From contig DASSMA010000078.1 in assembly GCA_035689115.1 (NCBI GenBank), forward strand, positions 15,545-79,544: 64,000 nt of DNA. Direction: 5' to 3'. The notes under the pieces are model-generated. The model worked only from the letters and a program-made list of their open reading frames with translations, was not told the origin of the DNA and ran no database searches. Shown piece after piece: positions 45,896-54,290 of the stretch. This DNA comes from JAHFUS01 sp035689115 (GTDB lineage Bacteria > Actinomycetota > Acidimicrobiia > Acidimicrobiales > GCA-2861595). A program made the translations under genes and the position numbers. Numbering within the stretch: position 1 is the stretch's first letter; the number at the start of each line of letters is the position of its first letter.

Positions 45896-48379
45896 TCACG
45901 GGAGCAGCTGCCGGATCCGGCGGGCGTACTCCTGGACGCGGGCCCGGGCCTCCCCCGCGGTGCCCCCCTCGGCCCACACGTGGGTGACCGGCTCGTCGGG
46001 ATCGGGGAGCACCAGCGCCCAGCCGTCGTCGTGGAGGACCTTCACGCCGTCGATGAGGACCAGCTCGTGGTCCTTCATCCGCTCGACCATGGTGCGCATC
46101 ACCAGGCCCTTCTGCTCCCAGGGGGTGGCCACCGCCTGGTGGGCGATGTGGGCGTGGGGCGACTGGCTGACCACCTTCGACAGGCGAAGCCCCGTAGAGG
46201 CCAGCATGCACAGCACGTTGACGAGCGTGGCGACGGCGTCGTAGGCGGGCAGGAAGGTGGGGAAGATGTAGCCCCCCTCCTGGCTGGCGGCGAAGGTGAC
46301 GTCGTTGCTGGCGGCCACGTCCATGAGGTGCGACGCCGACAGCTTCGTCCACACGATGTCGGCGCCGAACCGCTGGCACAGCTCCTCGGCGCCCCGGCCG
46401 ACCGACACCGGCACCGCCACGCGGGCGTTCTCGGTGGTGGCGCACACCAGGTGGAGCAGGGCGAAGAGGGCGTCGTCGTCGCCCAGCACCTGGCCGGCGT
46501 CGTCGATGATCGTGATGCGCTCGCCGTCGGGGTGGATCACGGCGCCGAGGTGGGCCCCGGACGCCCGCACCAGCTCCGAGACCCGCCGGGCGTGGCCCTC
46601 GAGGTCGAAGGTGGCCGCCCCGACGGTGGAGGCGTAGGGGTTCACCGACAGCACGTCGGCCCCGAGCTTGGCCAGCACGTTGGGCATCACGAAGCTGGCC
46701 GAGCCGTAGGCGAAGTCGAGCACCACCTTGAACCCCACCGAGCGGATGGCGTCGGTGTCGACGGTGGACATCATCACGTCGGTGTAGTGCTCGAGGGCCC
46801 GGGCGGGGAACCCGATGTCGCCCATGTCGGCGGCCATCGCCCGGCGGAACTCCTCCCGGTGGTAGAGGCGCTCGATCTTGCGCTGGGTGCCCTCGGGGAT
46901 GTCGATGCCCTCGGTGTCGAAGAATCGGATCACCACCGACTGCGGGTCCCCGGGAGCGAGCCGCACGGTGACGCCCGCCTCCGAGCGGATGGAGCGCACG
47001 TGGAAGCGGGTGACGGGCACGGTGGCCACCTCCAGGTCCTCCACGTGCACGCCGGCGGCGTTGAGCCCCACCATCACCGCCCGCTTGATGGCCCGGGCCG
47101 CCCGGCTGGAGTCGCGGGAGGTGGTGACGGTGGTGCCCTTCTTCAAGGTGGTGGCGAAGGCCATGGCCACCCGGACCGCCAGCTCGGGCGTGACGTCGAC
47201 GTTGGCCAGGCCCTGCACGCCGAGGCGGCCGAACAGGTGCCGGGCGCCCCGGGACTCCCAGATGATCGAGCTGTTGACGACTGCGCCGGGCTCGACGGTC
47301 TTGAAGGGGTAGACCTTCACCTGCGGGTTGATGACGGCGTGCTCGCCCACCAGGCACTCCTCGCCCAGCACCACGCCCTCCTCGCAGCGGGCGCCCAGGC
47401 GCAGGTCGCTGGAGCGGCCGACGACCGTGCCCCGGAGGCGGGCGGAGGGGCCGATGTAGCCGTTGTCGTGGACGATCGACCGCTCGAGGTAGGCGTGGGC
47501 GCCGACCCGCACGTTGGACCCGAGCACCGTGTACTGGGCCAGGTGGGCGCCCTCCTCGACCCGGCAGTAGTCGCCGATCACCACCGGCGTGTCGAGCTTG
47601 GCGCTGGGGTCGACCTCGGCACCCTCGCCCAGCCACACGCCGTCGCCCAGCTTGAAGCCGGGCACGTCGAGCTCCACCTTGCCGTCGAGCACGTCGTGGT
47701 GGGCGTCGACGTAGGCCGGCAGCGTGCCCACGTCCTCCCAGTAGCCCTCGGCCACGAAGCCGAAGATCGGCTTCCCCTCCTCCAGGAGCTTGGGGAACAC
47801 GTCCTCCGACCAGTCGACCTTGCCCTCGGGCACGTAGTCGAAGATCTCGGGCTGGAGCACGTAGATGCCGGTGTTGACGGTGTCGCTGAACACCTGCCCC
47901 CACGTGGGCTTCTCCAGGAACCGCTCGATGCTGCCGTCCTCGTTGGTGATGACGATGCCGAAGTCGAGCGGGTTGTCCATCGCCTTGAGCCCGATGGTGG
48001 CGAGGGCGCCACGCTCCTCGTGGAAGGCCACGATGCTCGACAGGTCGATGTCGGTGAGCACGTCGCCGGAGATCACGAGGAAGGGCTCGTCGAGCTTGTC
48101 CTTGGCATTGCGCACCGAGCCGGCGGTGCCGAGCGGCGTCTCCTCGGTGGCGTAGGAGAGCTTCACGCCGAACTCCGACCCGTCGCCGAAGTAGGTGCGG
48201 ATGGCGTGGGGCATGAAGGCCAGGGTGACGACGATGTCGTCGAACCCGTGCTCCCGCAGGAGGTGGACGACGTGCTCCATCATCGGCCGGTTGGCCAGGG
48301 GGAGCATCGGCTTGGGCTGATTGGAGGTGAGCGGCCGGAGGCGGGTGCCTTCCCCTCCGGCCATGATGACCGCTTTCAC
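45896..48379 (-). CDS. Nucleotidyltransferase - beta-helix - phosphomannomutase fusion
   Basis: An 827-residue protein joining three parts. Residues 1-235 are a sugar-phosphate nucleotidyltransferase (AVIMAGGEGTRLRPLTSNQPKPMLPLANRPM). Residues about 250-370 are hexapeptide repeats. Residues about 375-827 are a phosphohexomutase. In the mutase part the usual phosphoserine loop reads TTSRDSSRAARAIKRA and the metal loop DGERITIID, both as in other proteins of this fusion family. Probable product: an activated sugar such as GDP-mannose for glycan synthesis. Whether the mutase domain is catalytic cannot be judged. GTG at 48379 overlaps the upstream stop by GTGA, coupling it to the CDP-alcohol transferase gene. 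Confidence 0.92.
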   Translation of the reverse strand: MKAVIMAGGEGTRLRPLTSNQPKPMLPLANRPMMEHVVHLLREHGFDDIVVTLAFMPHAIRTYFGDGSEFGVKLSYATEETPLGTAGSVRNAKDKLDEPFLVISGDVLTDIDLSSIVAFHEERGALATIGLKAMDNPLDFGIVITNEDGSIERFLEKPTWGQVFSDTVNTGIYVLQPEIFDYVPEGKVDWSEDVFPKLLEEGKPIFGFVAEGYWEDVGTLPAYVDAHHDVLDGKVELDVPGFKLGDGVWLGEGAEVDPSAKLDTPVVIGDYCRVEEGAHLAQYTVLGSNVRVGAHAYLERSIVHDNGYIGPSARLRGTVVGRSSDLRLGARCEEGVVLGEECLVGEHAVINPQVKVYPFKTVEPGAVVNSSIIWESRGARHLFGRLGVQGLANVDVTPELAVRVAMAFATTLKKGTTVTTSRDSSRAARAIKRAVMVGLNAAGVHVEDLEVATVPVTRFHVRSIRSEAGVTVRLAPGDPQSVVIRFFDTEGIDIPEGTQRKIERLYHREEFRRAMAADMGDIGFPARALEHYTDVMMSTVDTDAIRSVGFKVVLDFAYGSASFVMPNVLAKLGADVLSVNPYASTVGAATFDLEGHARRVSELVRASGAHLGAVIHPDGERITIIDDAGQVLGDDDALFALLHLVCATTENARVAVPVSVGRGAEELCQRFGADIVWTKLSASHLMDVAASNDVTFAASQEGGYIFPTFLPAYDAVATLVNVLCMLASTGLRLSKVVSQSPHAHIAHQAVATPWEQKGLVMRTMVERMKDHELVLIDGVKVLHDDGWALVLPDPDEPVTHVWAEGGTAGEARARVQEYARRIRQLLP

Positions 48380-48984
48380 GAGCCTGACCTTACGGCCTCT
48401 CTCGGGGGCCGGTTCCCGAGGGCGGCCCGAGCCTCCGGGACGTAGAGCCAGGCCGAGTACCACGCCAGCACCAGTCCCGGCACCGCGCAGACCCAGGCCA
48501 GCGGGCGGGCCAGGGCGTGCCACGGGGCACCGCCGTCGGGGTTGCTGGCCAGGAACAGCGGGAACGCCATCATCAGCGCCCACGCCCCGGCCTTGCCCAC
48601 CAGCTTGACGTTGACGATGCTGCGGCACCCGAGGGCGGCCAGCAGCAGCACCCCGCCGGCCACCAGGATCTCGCGGGCGGCGGCCAGGGACGCCACCCAC
48701 CACGGCATCGAGCCGTCGACGAACACGGCGATCACGGCGACGGCCAGCATGATCCGGTCGGCCGCCGGGTCCAGCACCTTGCCCAGCTTCGACTCCTGGT
48801 GGAAGTGGCGCGCGATGTAGCCGTCGGCGAAGTCGGTGATCCCGATGGCGGCGAGCAGGAGGGCGGCGGCGTAGCGGTCGTTCTTCCCGAACAGCAGCCA
48901 CAGGAACACGGGGATGCACAGCAGCCGCCCGAGGGAGAGGACGTTGGGGACCGTGAGGATCCGGTCCTCGCCCTGGCGGCTCAT
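48376..48984 (-). CDS. CDP-alcohol phosphatidyltransferase
   Basis: A 202-residue membrane enzyme of phospholipid synthesis that swaps CMP of CDP-diacylglycerol for an alcohol. About six hydrophobic segments. The family active-site pattern DG-x2-AR-x8-G-x3-D-x3-D is complete (DFADGYIARHFHQESKLGKVLDPAADR). N-terminus LTVPNVLSLGRL is typical of phosphatidylglycerophosphate synthase-like enzymes. The alcohol (glycerol phosphate, inositol phosphate or another) is not determined. ATG at 48984 is preferred to an upstream frame extension. Confidence 0.92.
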   Translation of the reverse strand: MSRQGEDRILTVPNVLSLGRLLCIPVFLWLLFGKNDRYAAALLLAAIGITDFADGYIARHFHQESKLGKVLDPAADRIMLAVAVIAVFVDGSMPWWVASLAAAREILVAGGVLLLAALGCRSIVNVKLVGKAGAWALMMAFPLFLASNPDGGAPWHALARPLAWVCAVPGLVLAWYSAWLYVPEARAALGNRPPREAVRSGS

Positions 48985-49039
48985 CGGGGGGAGTCTACGG
49001 GCCGGCGTCCTGGGACCCCTTGCCGGGTACGGTGGCGCC

Positions 49040-49549
49040 GTGGGGCGGGTCGAGGACGTCGGCAGCGTCCGGCCCGACCCGCCGCGGCCGCCGCGGCGGA
49101 ACGCCCGGTTCTGGTCCGGGCTGGCGCTGCTGGCTGTCATGACCGGCTTCCTCCTGTTCGATGCGGTGACCGCCCAAGACCGTGACCGCGCAGTCGCAGT
49201 CCGCGGGACGACGGCCCAGGGGACAATCGTCGACTACGCCCCGCCGACCCGGGTCGTGTGGTTCGGTGAGCACAGCTCGGAGGCCAGGGTCGTCTTCCTG
49301 ACCGCCGGCGGCCGCCGCGTCGACACGTGGGTGCCGGTCAGCAGGCCGGTCGGCGTGGGGCCCGCCCTCGTTCGGTACGAGGTGCGCAACCCGAAGACCG
49401 CGCGACTGGTGGCCGACCCCGGACCGAACCGCCGGGGCCCGCAGGCACTCCTCGGGCTGTTCGTGCTCCTCGCCGCGCCGGTCCTGGTGATCACCGCCCT
49501 GGTGCTCGTGGCGCGGCGGGTGCTGCGTGGCGGAGGGAGTGGGATTTGA
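49040..49549 (+). CDS. DUF3592-like membrane protein
   Basis: A 169-residue protein with two membrane helices (about 26-45 and 138-160) and an extracytoplasmic beta-rich loop between them (TTAQGTIVDYAPPTRVVWF, EARVVFLTAGGRRVDTWVPV), the DUF3592 layout. GTG at 49040; it diverges from the CDP-alcohol transferase 55 bases away. Its last 19 bases overlap the 3' end of the convergent tRNA-Ser, an odd but compact arrangement. Function unknown. Confidence 0.75.
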   Translation: MGRVEDVGSVRPDPPRPPRRNARFWSGLALLAVMTGFLLFDAVTAQDRDRAVAVRGTTAQGTIVDYAPPTRVVWFGEHSSEARVVFLTAGGRRVDTWVPVSRPVGVGPALVRYEVRNPKTARLVADPGPNRRGPQALLGLFVLLAAPVLVITALVLVARRVLRGGGSGI

Positions 49550-49615
49550 ACCCACGGTGACTTGCGCCACACACGCTCTCCAGGCGTGCCGATTCGGCCG
49601 CTCTCGCATCCCTCC
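49531..49615 (-). tRNA. tRNA-Ser (anticodon GGA)
   Basis: An 85-base class II tRNA on the minus strand. Acceptor GGAGGGA/TCCCTCC, anticodon stem CACGC/GCGTG around CTGGAGA giving GGA for UCC codons, long variable arm and T-loop GGTTCAAATCC. CCA is not encoded. A tRNA-Ser next to SRP RNA and dnaX is a recurrent actinobacterial arrangement. Confidence 0.95.
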
Positions 49616-49654
49616 TGGGTCTGGGCAGGGTATCGTGTGGGTGCCGCGCTCGGC

Positions 49655-49788
49655 GGCCGTCGTTGCGTGCGGCGGTCGGGTCCTGCGCAACGGCGCCCCG
49701 TGAACCGAGTCAGGGCCGGAAGGCAGCAGCTCTCAGCGGCCGGAGCCGTGTGCCGCAGTCAGCCTGACCGCCGCACGGAGCGACGGCC
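49655..49788 (+). ncRNA. ffs: Signal recognition particle RNA (4.5S type)
   Basis: Contains the conserved apical SRP core GTGAACC...GTCAGG and GGAAGGCAGCAGC at 49709-49740, which binds Ffh. Outer helices pair 49655-49677 with 49766-49788 (GGCCGTCG/CGACGGCC and GTGCGGCGGTC/GACCGCCGCAC with two mismatches). Exact ends are approximate. It precedes dnaX by 33 bases, the usual actinobacterial order. Confidence 0.93.
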
Positions 49789-49821
49789 GGCGTGCCACTC
49801 CCCTCTCGGTAGTGTTCCCCC

Positions 49822-51681
49822 GTGGCCGACGACGCCGTCCCCTACCGGTCCCTCTACCGGCGGTTCCGGCCGCAGCGCTTCGGCGAGGTGCGGGGGCAGG
49901 ACCACGTGGTCCGGGCCCTGTCCAACGCGGTGCGGGACGGGAAGGTGGGCCACGCCTACCTGTTCAGCGGCCCCCGGGGCACGGGGAAGACCTCCACCGC
50001 CAGGATCCTCGCCAAGGCCCTCAACTGCCCCAACATGAAGGACGGGGAGCCCTGCGGGGTGTGCCCGTCGTGCGTGGCGGTCGAGCAGGGCACCTCGCTC
50101 GACGTCCACGAGCTCGACGCGGCGTCCAACAACGGTGTCGACGCCATGCGCGACCTGGTGTCCCGGGCCGCCCTGGGCACGCCCGGCCGCCAGAAGGTCT
50201 ACATCGTCGACGAGGTCCACATGCTCTCCACGGCGGCGTCCAACGCCCTCCTGAAGACGCTCGAGGAGCCGCCCGGCCACGTGGTGTTCGTGCTGGCCAC
50301 CACCGACCCGCAGAAGGTGCTGCCCACCATCCGCAGCCGCACGCAGCACTTCGAGTTCCGGCTCCTGGGCGCCGACACGCTCACCGGCCTGCTGGCCGAG
50401 GTGAACGAGGAGGCGGGCCTCGGCGTGGCCCCCGAGGCCATCGAGCTGGTCGTGCGGCGCGGGAAGGGCTCGGCCCGCGACGCCCTCTCGGTGCTCGACC
50501 AGGTGGCGGCGGCCGGCGACGTCGACGACGAGGCACCGGCCACCGAGGAGCTGGCGGAGGCGCTGTGCGAGCGGGACGCCGGCGCCGCCTTGGTGGCGGT
50601 GGCCGAGGCCTGCGCAGCGGGCCGCGACCCCCGCCGGCTGGCGGCCGACCTGGTCGACCACCTGCGCAACGCCTTCCTCCTCACCCAGGCGCCCAACCTG
50701 GTGCCCCTGCCCGACGAGGCCCGGGCCCGCCTGGCCGAGCAGGCCCACCGCATGGGGCCGGCCGCCCTCGTGCGGGGCATCGAGACGCTGGGCCAGGCCC
50801 AGGTCGACATGCGCGACGCACTCGACCCCCGCATCACCCTCGAGGCCGCCCTCGTCCGCCTGGCCCGCCCCGACGCAGACACCTCGCCGGCCGCCATCGT
50901 CGAGCGCCTGGAGCGCCTGGAGCGGGTCGCCGTCCTCCCCGCCCCCCACCAGCTCGTCCCGCCGGCGGCGGCGCCGGCGCCCGCCCCCCACCACCAGGCC
51001 GGGCCGCCGCCCCCGCGCCGCCAGGAGCCGCCGCCGCCCCGAGCCGACGACGCGCCGCCCCACCGCGAAGCCCCCCCGCCCTGGGACGACGCCCCGCCCC
51101 CCGACGAGGATCCCATCCCGGCCCGCCAGGGCCCGCCGCCCGGCCGGCGCCCCGGCCCGCCGCCCCCTGGCGGGCGGCGCCCACCGCCGCCGCCGCCCCC
51201 GGCCCGGTCGCAGGAGGCCGCCGCCCGGCCGGCGCCCCGCCCCGCCCCGCCGCCCCCCGGCACCGGCGCCCTCCCCACCCGCGACGCCCTCACCAAGGCG
51301 TGGGGCGACACGGTGCTGCGCGGCCTCAGCCTGAAGGCCAAGGCCCGGTTCGGCGCCGGCCGGTTCGCGGCCGTCGAGGACGGCGCAGCCGTCTTCGCCG
51401 TCCCGAACGCCCACGTCCGGGGCCGGTGCGAGGAGGTCCGGGCCGAGGTGGAGGAGGCGCTGGCCGCCCACTTCGGCGCCCGGGTGCCGCTGCGCCTGGT
51501 GGTCGACGGCCCGGCCGGCGGCGGCCCGGCGCAGCCGGCCGTGGACCCCGCCGCCGACGACGCCGGCATCGACCTCGACGACGTGGTCGAAGGCGAGCCG
51601 CCCGGGCAGCCGCCGGCGGTAACCTCGCCCGAGGAGCGCCTGAAGCAGGCGTTCCCCGGAGCCGAGGAGGTCCCCACGTGA
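49822..51681 (+). CDS. dnaX: DNA polymerase III subunits gamma/tau
   Basis: Clamp-loader ATPase. The 619-residue protein has Walker A FSGPRGTGKTSTARI near residue 49, a zinc-binding cysteine cluster (NCPNMKDGEPCGVCPSC), Walker B VYIVDEVHML and the SRC motif TIRSRTQHF. Residues about 350-490 are an extremely proline-rich linker, followed by a tau-like C-terminal domain (TRDALTKAWGDTVL) and acidic tail. GTG start at 49822 follows the SRP RNA. ybaB follows after 19 bases and recR after that, a standard replication/recombination operon. Confidence 0.97.
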   Translation: MADDAVPYRSLYRRFRPQRFGEVRGQDHVVRALSNAVRDGKVGHAYLFSGPRGTGKTSTARILAKALNCPNMKDGEPCGVCPSCVAVEQGTSLDVHELDAASNNGVDAMRDLVSRAALGTPGRQKVYIVDEVHMLSTAASNALLKTLEEPPGHVVFVLATTDPQKVLPTIRSRTQHFEFRLLGADTLTGLLAEVNEEAGLGVAPEAIELVVRRGKGSARDALSVLDQVAAAGDVDDEAPATEELAEALCERDAGAALVAVAEACAAGRDPRRLAADLVDHLRNAFLLTQAPNLVPLPDEARARLAEQAHRMGPAALVRGIETLGQAQVDMRDALDPRITLEAALVRLARPDADTSPAAIVERLERLERVAVLPAPHQLVPPAAAPAPAPHHQAGPPPPRRQEPPPPRADDAPPHREAPPPWDDAPPPDEDPIPARQGPPPGRRPGPPPPGGRRPPPPPPPARSQEAAARPAPRPAPPPPGTGALPTRDALTKAWGDTVLRGLSLKAKARFGAGRFAAVEDGAAVFAVPNAHVRGRCEEVRAEVEEALAAHFGARVPLRLVVDGPAGGGPAQPAVDPAADDAGIDLDDVVEGEPPGQPPAVTSPEERLKQAFPGAEEVPT

Positions 51682-51700
51682 GCCACCGCAGGGAACAGGC

Positions 51701-52024
51701 ATGAGCGACCAGTTCGACCTCGGTGCCCTGCTGGAGCAGGCCAAAGCCCTCCAGGCCCAGCTCGAGGAGGCCCAGGAGACGGCCGCCCAGCAGGTGGTGG
51801 AGGGCCAGGCCGGCGGGGGGCTGGTGAAGGTCCAGATCAGCGGGTCGCTGCACGTCGAGGCCGTCACCATCGATTCCGGGGCCATCGACCCCGACGACGT
51901 CACGCTCCTCGAGGACCTGGTGGTCGCCGCCGTCAACGACGGGCTCACCCAGGCCCAGAACCTCACCCGCAACGCCATCGGCGACATCGGGCTGGGCGGG
52001 CCGACCGGGCTGCTCGGCCAGTAG
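51701..52024 (+). CDS. YbaB/EbfC-family nucleoid-associated protein
   Basis: A 107-residue DNA-binding protein that forms dimers on the chromosome. N-terminal helix (LGALLEQAKALQAQLEEAQE), beta-hairpin (GGGLVKVQISGSLHVEAVTI) and C-terminal helix (LLEDLVVAAVNDGLTQAQ) match the family. ATG at 51701 follows AGGGAACAGGC. It is sandwiched between dnaX and recR, the conserved position in most bacteria. Confidence 0.95.
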   Translation: MSDQFDLGALLEQAKALQAQLEEAQETAAQQVVEGQAGGGLVKVQISGSLHVEAVTIDSGAIDPDDVTLLEDLVVAAVNDGLTQAQNLTRNAIGDIGLGGPTGLLGQ

Positions 52025-52030
52025 CCGGGG

Positions 52031-52645
52031 GTGTACGCCGGGCCCGTCCAGGACCTCATCGACGAGCTGGGGCGCCTGCCCGGCATCGGCCCGAAGTCGG
52101 CCCAGCGCATCGCCTTCCACCTCCTCAAGCTCCCGAAGATCGACGCCCTGCGGCTGGCCAACGCCATCGCCGAGGTGAAGGAGCGGGTCGCCTTCTGCTC
52201 GCAGTGCTTCAACGTGGCCGAGATCCGTCCCGACGGCGAGCCCCGCTGCGGCATCTGCCTCGACGACCAGCGCGACGCCGCCGTGCTCTGCGTGGTCGAG
52301 GAGCCCCGCGACATCGTGGCGGTGGAGAAGACCCACGAGTACGGCGGCCGCTACCACGTCCTCCAGGGGGCGATCAGCCCCATCGAAGGCATCGGGCCCG
52401 AGCAGCTCCGGATCCGCGAGCTGCTGGCCCGCCTCGAGCCGGAGGAGGTCACCGAGGTCATCCTGTGCACGAATCCGAACATCGAGGGGGAGGCCACCGC
52501 GATGTACCTGGCCCGGCTGCTCGGGCCCCTCGGGATTCGCGTCACCCGCATCGCCAGCGGCCTGCCGGTGGGCGGCGACCTCGAGTACGCCGACGAGCTG
52601 ACGCTCGGCCGGGCTCTCCAGGGACGGCGCGAAGTCGAGGCGTAG
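52031..52645 (+). CDS. recR: Recombination protein RecR
   Basis: Works with RecF/RecO in single-strand gap repair by loading RecA. The 204-residue protein has a helix-hairpin-helix (LGRLPGIGPKSAQRIAFHLL), a four-cysteine zinc finger (CSQCFNVAEIRPDGEPRCGIC) and a Toprim domain (LCVVEEPRDIVAVEKT, GAISPIEGIGPEQL). GTG at 52031 is six bases after the ybaB-like stop. Confidence 0.97.
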   Translation: MYAGPVQDLIDELGRLPGIGPKSAQRIAFHLLKLPKIDALRLANAIAEVKERVAFCSQCFNVAEIRPDGEPRCGICLDDQRDAAVLCVVEEPRDIVAVEKTHEYGGRYHVLQGAISPIEGIGPEQLRIRELLARLEPEEVTEVILCTNPNIEGEATAMYLARLLGPLGIRVTRIASGLPVGGDLEYADELTLGRALQGRREVEA

Positions 52646-52666
52646 GGGGCCCTCTACAGTCGTTCC

Positions 52667-54175
52667 ATGAAGCGGCTCCTCGCCGTCGCCGCCGGGGTCC
52701 TCCTCCTCGCCCTGCCCGCCTGCGGGCAGAAGACCGACGAGACCAACCGGGCGGCCGGCATCACCCCCAAGGACGCGGTGGCGTTCCTCGACTTCAACCT
52801 CAGCCCGTCCATCGAGCAGCAGCGCAACCTGCTCAGCGTCGCCCGGCGTCTCCCCGGCACCCGTGCCAAGGTACGGGAGACGTTCGAGGACGCCCGCGAC
52901 GAGCTGATCGCCGAGGCGCTCCGCGACACCGGGCTCGACTACGGGAAGGACGTCAAGCCGTGGCTGGGGGACGAGGTGGCCGTGGCCGCGCTCCCGAGGG
53001 CCGGCGGCTCGCCGGAGCTGGTGTACCTGGTCCAGACCCATGACGCCGACGCTGCCGAGGCGGCGATCGCCAAGGCCAGCGCGCACGGCGGGTTCGCCGG
53101 GAGGTTCGCCGTCGTCGACGGTTTCGTGGTGGTCTCCGACCAGGTGCCCCCGTCGGACAACGCCGCGGTGCTCGCCCGCGTCGCCGCCACCGCCAAGAAG
53201 GACGACGGGGGCCTGGCGGCCACGCCGGGGTTCGCCAAGCTGGTCGACCAGCTCCACGGCGACCGCCTGGTCCTCGGGTGGGCGAGCACCAGGGACGTCC
53301 TCGCCCAGCGCCGCGACAGGGGCGGAGTGTTCGGTGGGTTGATCGGCGGCCTGCTCTCGACCCTCGACGAGAACGGCGGCCCGACCGCCGTGGACCTCCA
53401 CGCCGAGAAGCAGGCCGTGGTCGCCGAAGGCGTCACCACCATCGACCCGTCCGGCGGGAAGACCTCCTCTCTGGAGCTGACCCGCTCGCTGCCGGCGTCC
53501 ACGCTGGCGGCCGTCACGTTCGTGGGGGACAAGGTGCCCGCCGGCGCGCTCGCCAAACTGCCGGCGGGCGCCACTTCGTTCACCAAGGCCCTGGGCTTCG
53601 ACCCCCGGGCCGACATCCTGCCGTGGGCGGGCGGCGAATCCGTTCTGGTCGTGGGCCCGATCCGCCCCGGGCGGCGGACGCCCGACCTCGCCCTCGTGGT
53701 CCAGCCCACCGACGCGGCCAAGGCGCAGGCCGGCGTCGCCAAGATCCACGACCTGCTCGCCGGGCGCGGCCTCCCCGTGGTGGAACGCCAGGTCGCCGGC
53801 ACCACCGCCTACGTGGCGGCGCTGCCCTTCCAAGGCTTCCAGCCCGCCATGGGCCTGTTCCCCGGGCGGTTCGTGCTGGCCAGCTCCCCGGAGTTCCTCG
53901 GCGACCTCGCCAAGCCCGCCAGCCCGGACCTGGCGAGCACCTCCGGCTACCGGGCGGCTGTCGGCACCGACCAGGAGGGCACCACGTTCCAGGTGGTCGT
54001 CCTGATCGACCGCGCCCGGGAGGCGATGGAGGCACTCGGCCTCACCGACCCCGCTCGCCGGGCGCACTACGAGAAGGACGTGAAGCCCAACCTCGAGCCG
54101 CTGGACGCCTTCGGGGTCCGCTCGCACCACGACGGCGGGTACAGCCGGTTCGAGGCGCGCCTGACCTTCGACTGA
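52667..54175 (+). CDS. DUF3352-family lipoprotein
   Basis: A 502-residue predicted lipoprotein: signal peptide with lipobox ALPAC ending at Cys19, followed by an extracytoplasmic DUF3352 domain covering the rest (DAVAFLDFNLSPS, VKPWLGDEVAVAALP, FAVVDGFVVVSDQ, LVLGWASTRDVL). Family function is unknown. It starts 21 bases after the recR stop and may be transcribed with the dnaX operon. Confidence 0.85.
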   Translation: MKRLLAVAAGVLLLALPACGQKTDETNRAAGITPKDAVAFLDFNLSPSIEQQRNLLSVARRLPGTRAKVRETFEDARDELIAEALRDTGLDYGKDVKPWLGDEVAVAALPRAGGSPELVYLVQTHDADAAEAAIAKASAHGGFAGRFAVVDGFVVVSDQVPPSDNAAVLARVAATAKKDDGGLAATPGFAKLVDQLHGDRLVLGWASTRDVLAQRRDRGGVFGGLIGGLLSTLDENGGPTAVDLHAEKQAVVAEGVTTIDPSGGKTSSLELTRSLPASTLAAVTFVGDKVPAGALAKLPAGATSFTKALGFDPRADILPWAGGESVLVVGPIRPGRRTPDLALVVQPTDAAKAQAGVAKIHDLLAGRGLPVVERQVAGTTAYVAALPFQGFQPAMGLFPGRFVLASSPEFLGDLAKPASPDLASTSGYRAAVGTDQEGTTFQVVVLIDRAREAMEALGLTDPARRAHYEKDVKPNLEPLDAFGVRSHHDGGYSRFEARLTFD

Positions 54176-54290
54176 CCCGGGGCTCTTGCTCCCCTCCGCG
54201 CTGGTTCGCACCCTTGGGGTGTGGCGGGCGCCACCGTGCGGCCGGCGGCGGCGGTACCCTGATCGAGACCGCAACACGACCGACCGAAAC

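Noticed and set aside
50900..51300. Separate proline-rich gene inside dnaX
   Set aside because: The proline-rich stretch is in frame with gamma/tau and matches the variable linker of actinobacterial DnaX.
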